Assembly (NCBI RefSeq): GCF_048544455.1
Contig: NC_133529.1
Location: forward strand, 50,901,901 to 50,965,900
Direction: 5' to 3'
DNA length: 64,000 bases
From: Silene latifolia
Taxonomy: Eukaryota; Streptophyta; Magnoliopsida; Caryophyllales; Caryophyllaceae
In this document: piece by piece, positions 21,753 through 33,238 of the stretch
Layout: each line of letters opens with the position of its first letter
Position numbering within the stretch: position 1 is the stretch's first letter
Notes under the pieces: generated by a model
Seen by the model: only the letters and a program-made list of their open reading frames with translations
Told to the model about the DNA's origin: nothing
Databases searched by the model: none
Position numbers and translations under genes: made by a program

Positions 21753-21889
21753 GTGGGGATTAGGTGTGTGAATTAGGGTTAACTAAGGGCTTAAATGACG
21801 ATTAAGTCCCTACTTAAGGAAACGCCGGTCTTTTTGGAAGGATGGGCATCTTTCTTGAAGCTTGAAGAAACGAAATTGGTCTGCCTTGG

Positions 21890-22052
21890 AATCCGGGCGT
21901 CTTCAAGACGGACGGGCGGATTCGTGGTCTCCGCCGGGCGTCTTGGGGTGAAGACGGGCGTCTTCTCGGAGTCTTTGCCCGGGCGTCTTGGTGTGAAGAC
22001 GCACGGATTGTGGTGAGGGAGACGGGCGTCTTCTGGGGAAGACGCACGGATT
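21890..22052. promoter_or_regulatory. CpG-palindrome array in U3 of C 5' LTR
   Basis: The same eight-unit array as 4027-4191, starting AATCCGGGCGTCTT and ending GACGCACGGATT, with small substitutions and indels between the two LTRs. Located upstream of the TATA box. Confidence 0.6.
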
Positions 22053-22399
22053 GCTGTGCAGTCTCATTTCTTCTTCTTTTCTTCCTTTTTCTTCATAAAA
22101 GCCTTGGGGATTTCCTCGGGGATGCAAGAATCTTTTCTCATCATTGCCCATTTACTATAGTATGTACAAAGGCCTTCTAATCTTGTCTCTCCTTGATGCT
22201 TGGTCATTGAATTCAATCAATTTAGTCTCATTTTGCCATGAAAATGCAAGGTTTGCACTCCTTTCCTACCAAGGACACAAAACCTCAAAGAATATGCAAA
22301 ACAAAGAACTAAAGATAATAAATGACCCAAATATGCACTAAAAAGCATGGGAACAAGGCTAATTCGGGGACTAAATGTGCTCTAATTATGGTCACATCA

Positions 22400-23450
22400 A
22401 TCCTACAAAACATATACCTAGTACATTATGAGTTGAAAGAACACTTGACTAGTGCAAGTTATGTCGTCCACCATAATTCGTTTGTTATGTGATAAACAAC
22501 AAGAAAGTTCTCTCAAAGTAAAGAACCTGTACCTAGTTTGGGAAACTAGATATGTACTTGGTAAGATTCATGCTATGTGAAACAAACATGAAAATAGAGG
22601 AAAATACAATTCAAGAGTTTGAACACATGGACACATGGTGTGTTAAACTCATGTTGCAAATGACTAGTGTTTACACACTTACAATATACATCACAAGGTG
22701 GTAATATGGTATTGACTACCCGAATGTGATGTCAACATTTATCGTTTGAGTTACTATTAACTCACCTTATACTTTGTTACATCAAAACGGGTTGTAGAGA
22801 CAATTGAACCCCGTTAAAGTGAACACGAATTAGCATTGTATTCGCCCATAGTCACTTACATGAGGTGACGTCTCGAAGTGACTAGAGTGTGATGCGATTG
22901 ATGGCAAGTTCAAGTGCCATGGAGTCATGTGAGATGACTAGTCGATCACATAGGCAGACTGTTAGGATCACTTTGTCGGGCTAATGACTGCTTATAGAGT
23001 TCTGGCAAATTTATATAGCCTGGTCGTGGCGAGAGCTATTATAGTATTCTAAATGAGTCGATTCTTTTGACTAAAGACTGTTCGCCTAAGGTGGCACAGT
23101 TTCAGATTAACTTTGATTTATGTTACTACGACCTTCGTAAATGGGGTCAAATGGGCATATTTTGGGTTATGATGGCTGTGGCTAGTCGAAGGGAATGAGT
23201 GCGATAGGAATTGTCCACCCTTGTCGGGGTTATAACAATATCTCGGGGCCACTCGAGGAGTAATGAATTGGAAATGCGTGGCCACGCTCGGAAGGTATCT
23301 ATGGTAGATAACTCCGGTCAATCGCTTATTCCCGGATCGAGGAAACCACTCTCGATATGATCACTTGCAAGTACGACCTGAAAGACACCTTGCATTGAGT
23401 GGGAGATAGTAATAGGACAAGAGAATTGTTGACGCACACTTGTCGAGGTC
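22400..23450 (+). other. 3' end of the A1 internal region
   Basis: Resumes A1 after element C (ATCCT target copy at 22400-22404) and is nearly identical to 29925-30979 of A2. Non-coding. The last 700 bp is the block conserved in all A, B and H copies. Confidence 0.8.
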
Positions 23451-23461
23451 AAGTGGGAGAT
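23451..23461 (+). other. Polypurine tract of A1
   Basis: AAGTGGGAGAT immediately before the LTR at 23462. Confidence 0.75.
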
Positions 23462-24730
23462 TGTTGGAATAAGTGTCCTCCGACAATAATGCGATCACAA
23501 CTGTCGATCATGATGATCACATGTTTAAATCTCGTTTTAAAAATACATGTGGGATGTAATATTTTACAGTCAACTGGTCCACACATATCGGTAATGATTG
23601 GCTGACTAGAGTTTGACATTACTGTCATGCGACGGTGGTGATCAGTTGATCCCCTTAGGTCATACCTATAGGAAAATACTCTTAATTGATTATTTAATTA
23701 ATCGTATGCCGATACGAGTTAATTAAATTGCTTAAAATTGACGGATGATTTGTGAGTGAGATTACGTGTCTTATTATAATTCGATTAAATTAGATACGGT
23801 CTAAGTAATTATTGTTTACGAAACAATTGAAATTGAAATTGAAATTGAAATTGAATGAATAATTTATTATAAATACAAGACGTTGTAATTTATAATTTGA
23901 TAAACCGTTTTGGTACAAGTAATTACGAATTACTAGTTGATATTGTATATGACATATTTTATGAGTGTGTTGATTTTTAATATGGTAAAAATACATTACA
24001 ATTTCCCATGTCAAGTAACATGTCACATATGTCACAATTGACAAATGACAAAATAAAATGGACCATCCATTTTATGTTAAAAGTGCCGAAATATTGGAGG
24101 GAGTATAATGTTTAAATTGTGTTAACTGTTTAAGTAGAAAACAAAATGATTACACACCTATTTGTAGCCATGCAAGTCTATTTTTCTTGGGAAGAAAATG
24201 AGCCCATGCATTGGCTCTCCTCCACCCTCCCCACCGGTTTTCAAAGGGGATTATAGAGGGTTTTTCCTCTAATTAATCATTCACAATTTTACAACATTTT
24301 TCTAGTGTAAGAAATAATTTTATTCTCTCTAACCTTGTGAAAACTTAGAGAAATAAAAGTCTCCCGAATCCTTCCTCTCTTGACCGAAAAATACAAGAGA
24401 ACAAAATTAATATTTTGTGTCATTTTTATCTAAAACTTATATTATTTCTAGTACAAAATAATAAAAGTTATTAGGAGATTCCTTGGGTATTCACTTTTGG
24501 GAGAGGTTCTATTTTGGACCTTTTGTTCATCCATTATTAGGAAAGCTCAAGAACTAACAAGAAGGAGATCTTATTGGTGCCCTAATATCCGAAACCTCAA
24601 TGTAAGATTGACGATTTCTTCTTTTGTCTTGTTTTAGTTTGCATGCATAAGATCTAATATTTATTTTATGACTAAATAAATTATTACATATATGAATATG
24701 TTGAATTAATGAGATTAATGAATCCTAACA
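23462..24730 (+). repeat. Shared LTR: 3' LTR of A1 and 5' LTR of A2
   Basis: 1,269 bp, from TGTTGGAATAAGTG to AATCCTAACA. It is preceded by an A1 internal end with polypurine tract and followed by a PBS, so one LTR serves two elements. It has five tandem ATTGAA hexamers at 23824-23855; the right LTR has three. Compared with 30991-32236 the other main difference is about 15 bp in the GAGATCTT region near 24570. Confidence 0.88.
23868..23875 (+). promoter_or_regulatory. TATA box in the A LTR
   Basis: TATAAATA about 407 bp into the LTR, also present in the right A LTR, in B (minus strand) and in both H LTRs. Likely transcription start just downstream. Confidence 0.45.
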
Positions 24731-24748
24731 AGCGGTATCATGAGTCTT
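24731..24748 (+). other. PBS of A2, initiator tRNA-Met-like, imperfect
   Basis: AGCGGTATCATGAGTC directly after the LTR. As in B there is one extra base between GGTATCA and GAG relative to TGGTATCAGAGC, and the following bases differ from the consensus. Confidence 0.6.
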
Positions 24749-26971
24749 AGGTTGTTTGCATGTAAATCGGTTTATAGTTTTTCCGAGTTATAAGATTAAC
24801 ATACAAAACTAATTAATTTGGATTTATGAAGATAAACCTTAAAATAACTTTTCATGTTAAACGCTTCTGGTCCTAAATGATTTTTAGGACATTTTGGTTT
24901 ATTTATGGACTTTATTGTTCATTTTATATAATATTGGCATTAAAATGTGATTTTTATGATAAAAATGTCATTTTTGGACGAACAAATAGCTAAACTTCGA
25001 ATTTTTCAGTGGTTTTTGGATATGTTTTCACAAATATTATCTACTGATGGCCTGTAAATTGTCATGTTAAAATGAGTTGTTTTGCTCGAAATATGGATTT
25101 TTCAAGTTAAAATCGTATTTAAATGGGTAAATAGGTTAATATGAGTTATATTTCGAATCTGGTCATGGAAATTTAGTATGTTGTCACATGCAATTTTACA
25201 ATATGTGTGTAAAATATTTGGCTATAATGAAGTCTTTATGCATGATTTTCGAATTTTTGATGAAAAATTACATAAATAGTGACTATAATTAGTAATAATG
25301 CTAAAACATACTTCATGACTAAAGGAAAAACGTCAGATGTTGCATTTTATCATATATTTCAGATCTAAAAGTGAAAAGTTGATAAAAATAATTTTTCTCA
25401 TTTTTTTTATGGTCATAATTGTTAAAACCGATAAACCGCAACATTGTTTTTCTCGATAAATTTTCGAAATTTTTAACCTAAGTTTTGAACATTATGAGTG
25501 TCATGGTATTTTTCCAGAATGTTTATGAGTTTAAATTTCAGATTTCGAAAGTATTTGAAATTTTATGATTTAATTTGAAGTTTATAGCATAATTTTGTAT
25601 TTTAGGTCCATTTATGAACAATATTAAGAAATCAAGGTTAATTATTGTCAAAATGTTAGTGGAGACTAATTTTGAGTCCTAAGATGGTTAGGGTAATTAA
25701 CTTGTACATAAATATGAATTTATGTAATTATTTTGATTTTAAAAGGATAAATCACGCAAATCCGTAAAAACCGATTAATATACGATATTGGCTCTTTAAA
25801 GGCGATTTAGCATAAAATCAAGCATGTTCATACATATTATAATGCTGCATTTTATTTATGATTGTCATAATCTTAATTTTATGTAATTTTTGAATTATGT
25901 AATTTTACTTAGTATGGCCTTAGTTTTAATTGGTATTACCCGAAATGTATGGGAATATCGATTTGCTTGTAATTATTGTGATCTCGTATCACCGTTTTGT
26001 AATTTAATAGATTTATTTTTATTTTAATTACAAATGTATAATAGGAAATTATGTAATTCATTTTGTAATTTATTTATTCTGGAGTTCCTTGAAGACGGTG
26101 CCATTCGAGAAGGCGATCCATCAAAGAAAGTGTTGCCTTGAAGTGCGTGCCAAGACCGAAGTTCAAGGGACCAAAGGAGTTGGTTTCCGAATTTGTAATA
26201 GTTTATTAGATTTACTATTTTAGGAAGGCCATACTAGGATTTTATTTTTATGCTTTGCATTTTATTTATATGTTGCATGCATCGCTAAATCGCCATAATT
26301 AAACATGCATTTTAAATCGAGTTTATCGGCCGTGTCAATTACAATTATCGTAGTTCACCGCTTTAGTTCACTTAAAACGTGATAGATAATAAATTGACAT
26401 GACCTCTCGCTAAAATAAACAATTGAGACTTAGCCTTACCAAAAAGTAGAAACCATGAAAACCTATTTCATGAGGGAGTGCACTCGGCCCTACTGGGGTA
26501 CAAACCTTGTTACGTAGGGGAAGTGGGTGATAAATGTCTATCCACCGAATTCATGTTGATAAGGGATGAATCGGCCCTACCGTGCCCAAGTTGATGTGGA
26601 TTTGGATCATGGACACATTTATTCGAAATTTGGGTTGAACTCAACAAAAGTATTCTCGACCATAGCCGGATGTGTTTTGGGCTAAAGATAAATATTAATG
26701 TAATTTTATCGACCAAGAGTTCTAAAAGTAGAATCGATTAAAGCGTTAATCCACCGAGTGATATTGATAAGGGATGAATCGGCCCTACCGTGCCCAAGTT
26801 AATATGAATTTGGATCTTGGAATCATTTATCAAGTTGGGTAGAGGTCACTAGATAAATACTATAAAACTTGTTTAAATTAAAATTTACGAGTATTATTAT
26901 TATTTTGAAAACGACAAGTGTTTTATTCCTTCTATTTTTGTTTTGTAGACCACTTTTATTTCTCATAACAA
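24749..26971 (+). other. 5' leader of A2
   Basis: AT-rich 2.2-kb leader, homologous (reverse complement) to 17171-19394 of B and in part to 50941-52180 of H. No upstream gene recognised. Contains the leader repeats listed next. Confidence 0.7.
26554..26820 (+). repeat. Leader repeats upstream of gag in A2
   Basis: Two copies of a unit of about 50 bp containing GATGAATCGGCCCTACCGTG followed by CCAAGTT and a GAATTTGGATC-like end, at 26554-26615 and 26763-26820, with a shorter CGGCCCTACTGGGG version near 26488. Placed 150-420 bp before the gag ATG. Confidence 0.65.
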
Positions 26972-27868
26972 ATGGTCGCACCAAACACCAACGCCGCACC
27001 TCTCACTAATGTTTCATGGCTCCGATCCTTCATGGATCGTTGTAAACTTGAAAAGAATGGGTCAAATTTCTCTGATTGGGATGCCCAACTCAAATTAGTT
27101 GCCCAAGGTGACGACAAGCTTCGTTACCTCACCGAGGCCTCTCCACCCGAACCTAATGCTAGGTCGAGTGCCGCCACTAGGAAAGCATATGAGGCTTACC
27201 ACAAAGAGTCCGCCGCTATGAAAAATGTGTTGATTTTTGCTATGGAGGCGGATCTCCAAAGGAGAGCCTTTAAAATGGGCACCGCTAATGAAATCTATTC
27301 CAAACTTGTGACAATATTTTCACAAACACCGAGGATCGTCCAATATGAGGCGGCCTCGGCATTCTTTGATCTCGATTTTAAGGAGGGCCAAAAGGTTAGC
27401 CCTCACGTGCTCAAATTGTTGGAGCTAGTCGAGACATTGAAACTTCAAAAGGTTGAAATCCCCAAGGAGCTCATTGTCGATAGGATTCTTCACTCCTTAT
27501 CCAAAGTCAAAGCATATGTACAATTCCGGGTGAATTTCAATATGCAAGACAAGGACGTGTCTCTTGAAGAGTTGCACAAGTTACTTGTGCAAGCCGAAAG
27601 AGACATGGGGCTAAATGTTAATCCACCTAAGGATGTGCTTAATATAAGCACTAAGAGCAAGGGGAAGTTCAAGAAAAATGGGAAAAAGGTTAATAGGCGA
27701 GCTCCCATGTCCACCAAGGCTAAGACTTTTGAAGCTAGCACTTCCAAAACCAAGAAGGGTCCTCTTGATAAATGCCATTATTGTAATGGTGTTGGACATT
27801 GGAATAGAAATTGTTCCAAGTATCTTGGTGACATCAAAGCTGGAAAGATTACTCTAGTAGGTAAATGA
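26972..27868 (+). CDS. gag: Gag of copia-like element A2
   Basis: Complete 298-residue frame starting MVAPNTNAAP. It contains SWLRSFMDRCKLEKNG (residues about 14-29), SDWDAQLKL, a UBN2-type copia gag domain at about 75-225 including AMKNVLIFAMEADLQRR and IPKELIVDRILHSL, a basic Lys-rich linker, and a zinc knuckle with C268, C271, H276 and C281. Ends GKITLVGK. Gag packages the RNA; with the polymerase enzymes absent, movement would require them in trans. It shares the A1 sequence with about ten residue changes and has no stop or shift. The stop overlaps GTAAATGA, a possible splice donor, and ATAG|GGCC at 27951 is a possible acceptor. Confidence 0.92.
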   Translation: MVAPNTNAAPLTNVSWLRSFMDRCKLEKNGSNFSDWDAQLKLVAQGDDKLRYLTEASPPEPNARSSAATRKAYEAYHKESAAMKNVLIFAMEADLQRRAFKMGTANEIYSKLVTIFSQTPRIVQYEAASAFFDLDFKEGQKVSPHVLKLLELVETLKLQKVEIPKELIVDRILHSLSKVKAYVQFRVNFNMQDKDVSLEELHKLLVQAERDMGLNVNPPKDVLNISTKSKGKFKKNGKKVNRRAPMSTKAKTFEASTSKTKKGPLDKCHYCNGVGHWNRNCSKYLGDIKAGKITLVGK

Positions 27869-30800
27869 CTATCCTTTCTTTTATGTTTCTAATTCAACTA
27901 TGGTATTTTGATACAAAGTTGTGATAATGTACCCCCTTTTTATTGTAAATAGGGCCTCCTCCAAGCAAAGACAAGGGAAAAGAAAAGCAAGCTTGAGAAA
28001 TCATGAAGGAGCTAGGAGTAGCTACCAATGAAGCTTGGCTTTTATTATTGTCTTTATTTTATTGTTATGAATTTTAGAACTATTTTAATTTCCGTATTCG
28101 ACATGGAAATAGTTGATCCTTTCTAAACAATCGTTGTATTTTGGATTATGGTGACTTGGCTTGCAACCCAAGTCACCCCTTTTATCGTATTTGTTTGTTC
28201 TAAAAATTCGTCTTTATATGCTTGTACATAGAAACATATGATCATCTACTTAAAGTGATCCAATAGACAACTATAATAATGATGGGATTCATTATATATC
28301 CATAAGCTTAAGACTAGTGTATGATCAATTATAAAGTGATGTTGAGTTGATGAACTCTTCTAAAGGAATGTCAATTACCAAGTACACTCATCAAATCTAA
28401 AATCTATTAGTCAATCTATGAGATAGTCCTCCTTCTACTTCAATATCATTATTTGTGTCTCATAAGCTATCTTTAAATATCTAGTGTATTTATTCTAAAG
28501 ATAGAGTGGGAGAAAAACTAAGACACAAAGAATACAAAGAATAATTTGTATGCTTGAGTAAATGTGATCTACAAAAGGAAGAATGATTTGTATACCAATA
28601 TAGATAGTATACTTGAATAGATGAGATCTATGGTCTTGAGTAGATGAGATCTACATAACAAAAGAGACCAAGTTAAGTAATCAAAAGAATATGTTCTTAA
28701 GATAACTACACGAGGAGACCAAAAGAAAGTTTTGAAAGAAAATGACTAAAGAAAAGTCTCAACAAGAGATTTTGCTAGTTTATGACCTAGATATAAATAG
28801 AGTTTCAATATTGATATTTACTTAAGAGCCTAAATGAAACAAAGTTGCATCCATGAAAATAAATGAGATTTATGACTAAAAGTTGCATAGAAAGATATGC
28901 CGATGTCTACAAGAGCTTAGTTAATTGTTAACCACGCTAGTGTCATTACATAACCTCATTATGAAAATGAAATGGTTAAACCTTCTTCCGAAAAAGGGTA
29001 TTTTGAGAAGGACGTGTATTGAATGGGTTTTCACCTTTAAATAATGACATTGCTACGCATCATTATAAAAATGAATGAGTTGGAGATTAAAATCTCTTTC
29101 CATAAAGTTTAAGATTGAAACCTTTTCAAAAGGGGTATTTTGAAAGGATATGTTGGGAACATATATGGTTTTATCTTAATAACTTTGCAAAGCAAAATGT
29201 ATTTCAATTCTTGAAATGTTTCGATTGAGTAGTCAATTACGAAACATGTGGAATTGAGTGGGAGTTTGAAATTATCATGTGAAGACATGAAATTTAGTGG
29301 GAGCTATCATCTTGTAAAATTTATAACTCATTACTCATTGAGAATAACGAGCTAGTACTATCTTCACAAAGAAGTATTTGAGTTTTCAATTCTGGATGAA
29401 AATGGACTAAGATGAATCCAATCACATCATGGGATGTTGGATAGGCATTGAGATATGCACATCAAATCAACGAGAAACGGAGGTTATTCTTATCGATGAA
29501 AATGGAATTACCATAAGCAGTCATGGTCATTCATTGAACCTAAGAATGGTTGATTACATGATTAAAATTACTAATGTTTCCGCCATTAGAATAATCATGC
29601 ACATGTCCAATAATGAATCATATGCTTAAGAGCATAATGAGTCATTGGTAAGCCATAGAAGAATTGTCATGAATTCTCGAGAAGAACTAATGAGCTATTC
29701 TAGTGTTTGACAGAACACTTTGTTATATGACAAGAAGTTGCACATATTGAAGTTCGAAAACGCGTAAGGATTTATGAAAAATCCTAAGCTGTTTAAGCTA
29801 AAAGGAGAAATAAGAAGTTTGAGAAGATGCTTGGTTATAGTAAGAAGTTACTGAAAACTAGTATTTTCAAAATTTGCTAGGACTTATGAGAAGTGCTAGG
29901 CTAATCATCTTGACAATTGTTGCAAGATCCTACAAAACATATACCTAGTACATTATGAGTTGAAAGAACACTTGACTAGTGCAAGTTATGTCGTCCACCA
30001 TAATTCGTTTGTTATGTGATAAACAACAAGAAAGTTCTCTCAAAGTAAAGAACCTGTACCTAGTTTGGGAAACTAGATATGTACTTGGTAAGATTCATGC
30101 TATGTGAGACAAACATGAAAATAGAGGAAAATGCAATTCAAGAGTTTGAAAATATGGACACATGGTGTGTTAAACTCATGTTGCAAACGACTAGTGTTTA
30201 CACACTTACAATATACATCACAAGGTGGTAATATGGTATTGACTATCCGAATGTGATGTCGACATTTGTCGTTTGAGTTACTATTAACTCACCTTATACT
30301 TTGTTACATCCAAACGGGTTGTAGAGACAATTGAACCCCGTTAAAGTGAACACGGATTAGCATTGTATTCGCCCATAGTCACTTACATGAGGTGACGTCT
30401 CGAAGTTACTAGAGTGTGATGCGATTGATGGCAAGTTCAAGTGCCATGGAGTCATGTGAGATGACTAGTCGATCACATAGGCAGACTGTTAGGAACACTT
30501 TGTCGGGCTAATGACCGCTTATAGAGTTCTGGCAAATTTATATAGCCTGGTCGTGGCGAGAGCTACTATAGTATTCTAAATGAGTCGATTCTTTTGACTA
30601 AAGACTGTTCGCCTAAGGTGGCACAGTTTCAGATTAACTTTGATTTATGTTACTACGACCTTCGTAAATGGGGTCAAATGGGCATATTTTGGGTTATGAT
30701 AGTTGTGGCTAGTCGAAGGGAATGAGTGCGATAGGAATTGTCCACCCCTTGTCAGGGTTATAACAATATCTCAGGGCCACTCGAGGAGTAATGAACTGGA

Positions 30801-30979
30801 AATGCATGGCCACGCTCGGAAGGTATCTATGGTAGATAACTTCGGTCAATCAGTTATTCTCCAGATCGAGGAAACCACTCTCGATATGATCACTTGCAAG
30901 TACGACCTGAAAGACACCTTGCATTGAGTGGGAGATAGTAATAGGACAAGAGAATTGTTGACGCACACTTGTCGAGGTC
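27869..30979 (+). other. 3' non-coding region of A2
   Basis: 3.1 kb without pol. The copy of the 66-codon frame (29429-29629) is identical to that in A1, which reflects recent duplication rather than selection. The last 700 bp is the conserved 3' block. Confidence 0.75.
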
Positions 30980-30990
30980 AAGTGGGAGAT
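30980..30990 (+). other. Polypurine tract of A2
   Basis: AAGTGGGAGAT directly before the LTR at 30991. Confidence 0.75.
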
Positions 30991-32236
30991 TGTTGGAATA
31001 AGTGTCCTCCGACAATAATGCGATCACAACTGTCGATCATGATGATCACATGTTTAAATCTCGTTTTAAGAATACATGTGGGATGTAATATTTTACAGTC
31101 AACTGGTCCACACATATCGGTAATGATTGGCTGACTAGAGTTTGACATTACTGTCATGCGACGGTGGTGATCAGTTGATCCCCTTAGGTCATACCTATAG
31201 GAAAATACTCTTAATTGATTATTTAATTAATCGTATGCCGATACGAGTTAATTAAATTGCTTAAAATTGACGGATGATTTGTGAGTGAGATTAACGTGTC
31301 TTATTATAATTCGATTAAATTAGATACGGTCTAAGTAATTATTGTTTACGAAACAATTGAAATTGAAATTGAATGAATAATTTATTATAAATACAAGACG
31401 TTGTAATTTATAATTTGATAAACCGTTTTGGTATAAGTAATTACGAATTACTAGTTAATATTGTATATGACATATTTTATGAATATGTTGATTTTTAATA
31501 TATTAAAAATACATTACAATTTCACATGTCAAGTAACATGTCACATATGTCACAATTGACAAATGACAAAATAAAATGGACCATCCATTTTATGTTAAAA
31601 GTGCCGAAATATTGGAGGGAGTATAATGTTTAAATTGTGTTAATTGTTTTAGTGGAAAACAAAATGATTACACACCTATTTGTAGCCATGCAAGTCTATT
31701 TTTCTTGGGAAGAAAATGAGCCCATGCATTGGCTCTCCTCCACCCTCCCCACCGGTTTTCAAAGGGGATTATAGAGGGTTTTTCCTCTAATTATTCATTC
31801 ACAATTTTACAACATTTTTCTAGTATAAGAAATAATTTTATTCTCTCTAACCTTGTGAAAACTTAGAGAAATAAAAATCTCCCAAATCCTTCCTCTCTTG
31901 ACCGAAAAATACAAGAGAACAAAATTAATATTTTGTGTCATTTTTATCTAAAACATATATTATTTCTAGTAAAAAATAATATTAGTTATTAGGGGATTTC
32001 CTTGGGTATTCACTTTTGGGAGAGGTTCTATTTTGGACCTTTTGTTCATCCATTATTAGGAAAGCTCAAGAACTAACAAGAAGGAGATCTTCTTTTGTAA
32101 AAATAATGTAAGATTGACGATTTCTTCTTTTGTCTTGTTTTAGTTTGCATGCATAAGATCTAATATTTATTTTATGACTAAATAAATTATTACATATATG
32201 AATATGTTGAATTAATGATATTAATGAATCCTAACA
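30991..32236 (+). repeat. 3' LTR of A2
   Basis: 1,246 bp, TGTTGGAATAAGTG to AATCCTAACA, paired with 23462-24730. The 23-bp length difference is mostly two fewer ATTGAA hexamers (near 31358) and a replaced segment near 32090. Confidence 0.9.
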
Positions 32237-33238
32237 CAACCAAGATCACCCATCTTGGTTGTTCTTGAGCTATTCATATTGGCAAGATCCTCCTAGAATC
32301 CAAGTCTCCAAAAGAGAAGACCTCCTTACATGTTGCACCCAAGAACTTCCCTAACACCTTACAAATATTAACTAGATATTTGGTAAGATTACCCTTGAAA
32401 TAATATGTGAATAATACTAACTCTTAGTATTAATTTTAATCACTAACTATTAGTAATTTTATGTGTTTTTATTTTTTAGAGAGATGTAAGAACTCTTTAC
32501 ACTTTTTCTCACATGCAAAATGTTCAAGTGTGTAAAAATGAACCAAAAGATGGAGTGTAGTAGAGGGGAGGCCGGCACATGTAGAGGGGAAGTGAAATTG
32601 TGTAAGTGGAATGATTATGACCAAAGCAACAATCAATCCCATTTACACGATTTCCATGACCCATTTACGGGTCCATATTGGATCTTATATTTGTCGCACA
32701 AATACGTGTAAATTTTATTTAAACATCGTTTTATGTTTAAATGCTTCCCAATTAATTTTGTCTAAAACACTCCGTAAATATACGTGTACAGCTACACATA
32801 TATTTTACGTACCAATACTAATCACATTAGTCAATTAATACTAATTTAACAATTAACTACTTAATCATTAATTCCCGTCTCAAATAATTTATTATTTAAT
32901 TATCGCATAATTAAATAATAATTTCCGCGCCTCGAGTTCACAACTCAATATCTCTCTAAATTAATTAATCAACTAACTCTTAGTCAATTTATCAAGGAAC
33001 TAATTAAACTGTATCTCATACAATTAATTAGTTTTCGTGTTGGGGTTCGTTCCTTTAGGTGTGATTTGAAAGGATGAACACCGCCGTCTCACGACAGTAA
33101 CGTCAAACCCTAGTTGGCCAACCGTTACCGATATACGTTGATCAACTGACTAGTATTGCCAATGAATATCCCATGCATATTCCTTAATGATACTTAATAA
33201 TATTATCACACACTATTGTGGAGGACAAAACTCCAACA
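32237..33238 (-). repeat. 3' LTR of element E, 3' end removed by the A insertion
   Basis: 1,002 bp. On the minus strand it starts TGTTGGAGTTTTGTCC at 33238. Its cut end at 32237 (CAACCAAGATCACCC) matches 58398 in the other LTR. Confidence 0.82.

Larger units (their letters stand above)
2806..22399 (-). mobile_element. Element C: Athila-like Ty3/gypsy retrotransposon without pol, inserted in A1
   Basis: On the minus strand the order is 5' LTR (11908-22399, split by element B), tRNA-Asp PBS, gag-protease, a motif array, an ORF1-like gene, a 3' non-coding region, polypurine tract and 3' LTR (2806-4538). LTR ends are TGATGTGA...CGACCA, and the TSD is ATCCT on both sides. Removing B and its duplicated target leaves about 10.8 kb. 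Reverse transcriptase, RNase H and integrase motifs are not seen, so it would need enzymes from another element. The tRNA-Asp PBS, the DLGAS-type protease and the ORF1 domain all point to the Athila lineage. Confidence 0.88.
20678..22399 (-). repeat. Main part of the 5' LTR of element C
   Basis: Continuation of the LTR begun at 11908, after insertion B; the first five bases are the duplicated CTATT. It matches 2823-4538. It ends TCACATCA at 22399, followed by the A1 target copy ATCCT. It has its own TATA box (21744-21752) and palindrome array (21890-22052). Confidence 0.88.
1..24730 (+). mobile_element. Element A1: gag-only copia-like LTR retrotransposon, 5' end outside window, split by element C
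   Basis: This is the left member of a tandem pair. Its internal sequence runs 1-2805, is interrupted by element C (2806-22399, flanked by the 5-bp duplication ATCCT at 2801-2805 and 22400-22404), and resumes at 22405 to the polypurine tract at 23451-23461 and the LTR at 23462-24730. Position 1 aligns with 27124 of the full copy A2, and the two copies are nearly identical throughout. The 5' LTR and PBS lie outside the window. It encodes only a copia-type Gag. The class resembles published terminal-repeat elements carrying only a GAG domain; that placement is my inference. Confidence 0.85.
23462..32236 (+). mobile_element. Element A2: gag-only copia-like retrotransposon, right member of tandem array
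   Basis: Complete 8,775-bp unit: LTR 23462-24730, PBS, 2.2-kb leader, gag 26972-27868, 3.1 kb non-coding, polypurine tract, LTR 30991-32236. It has no left target duplication of its own because it shares an LTR with A1. The right flank CAACC belongs to the E LTR; the matching left flank must lie before position 1. No pol domain is visible. Confidence 0.9.
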
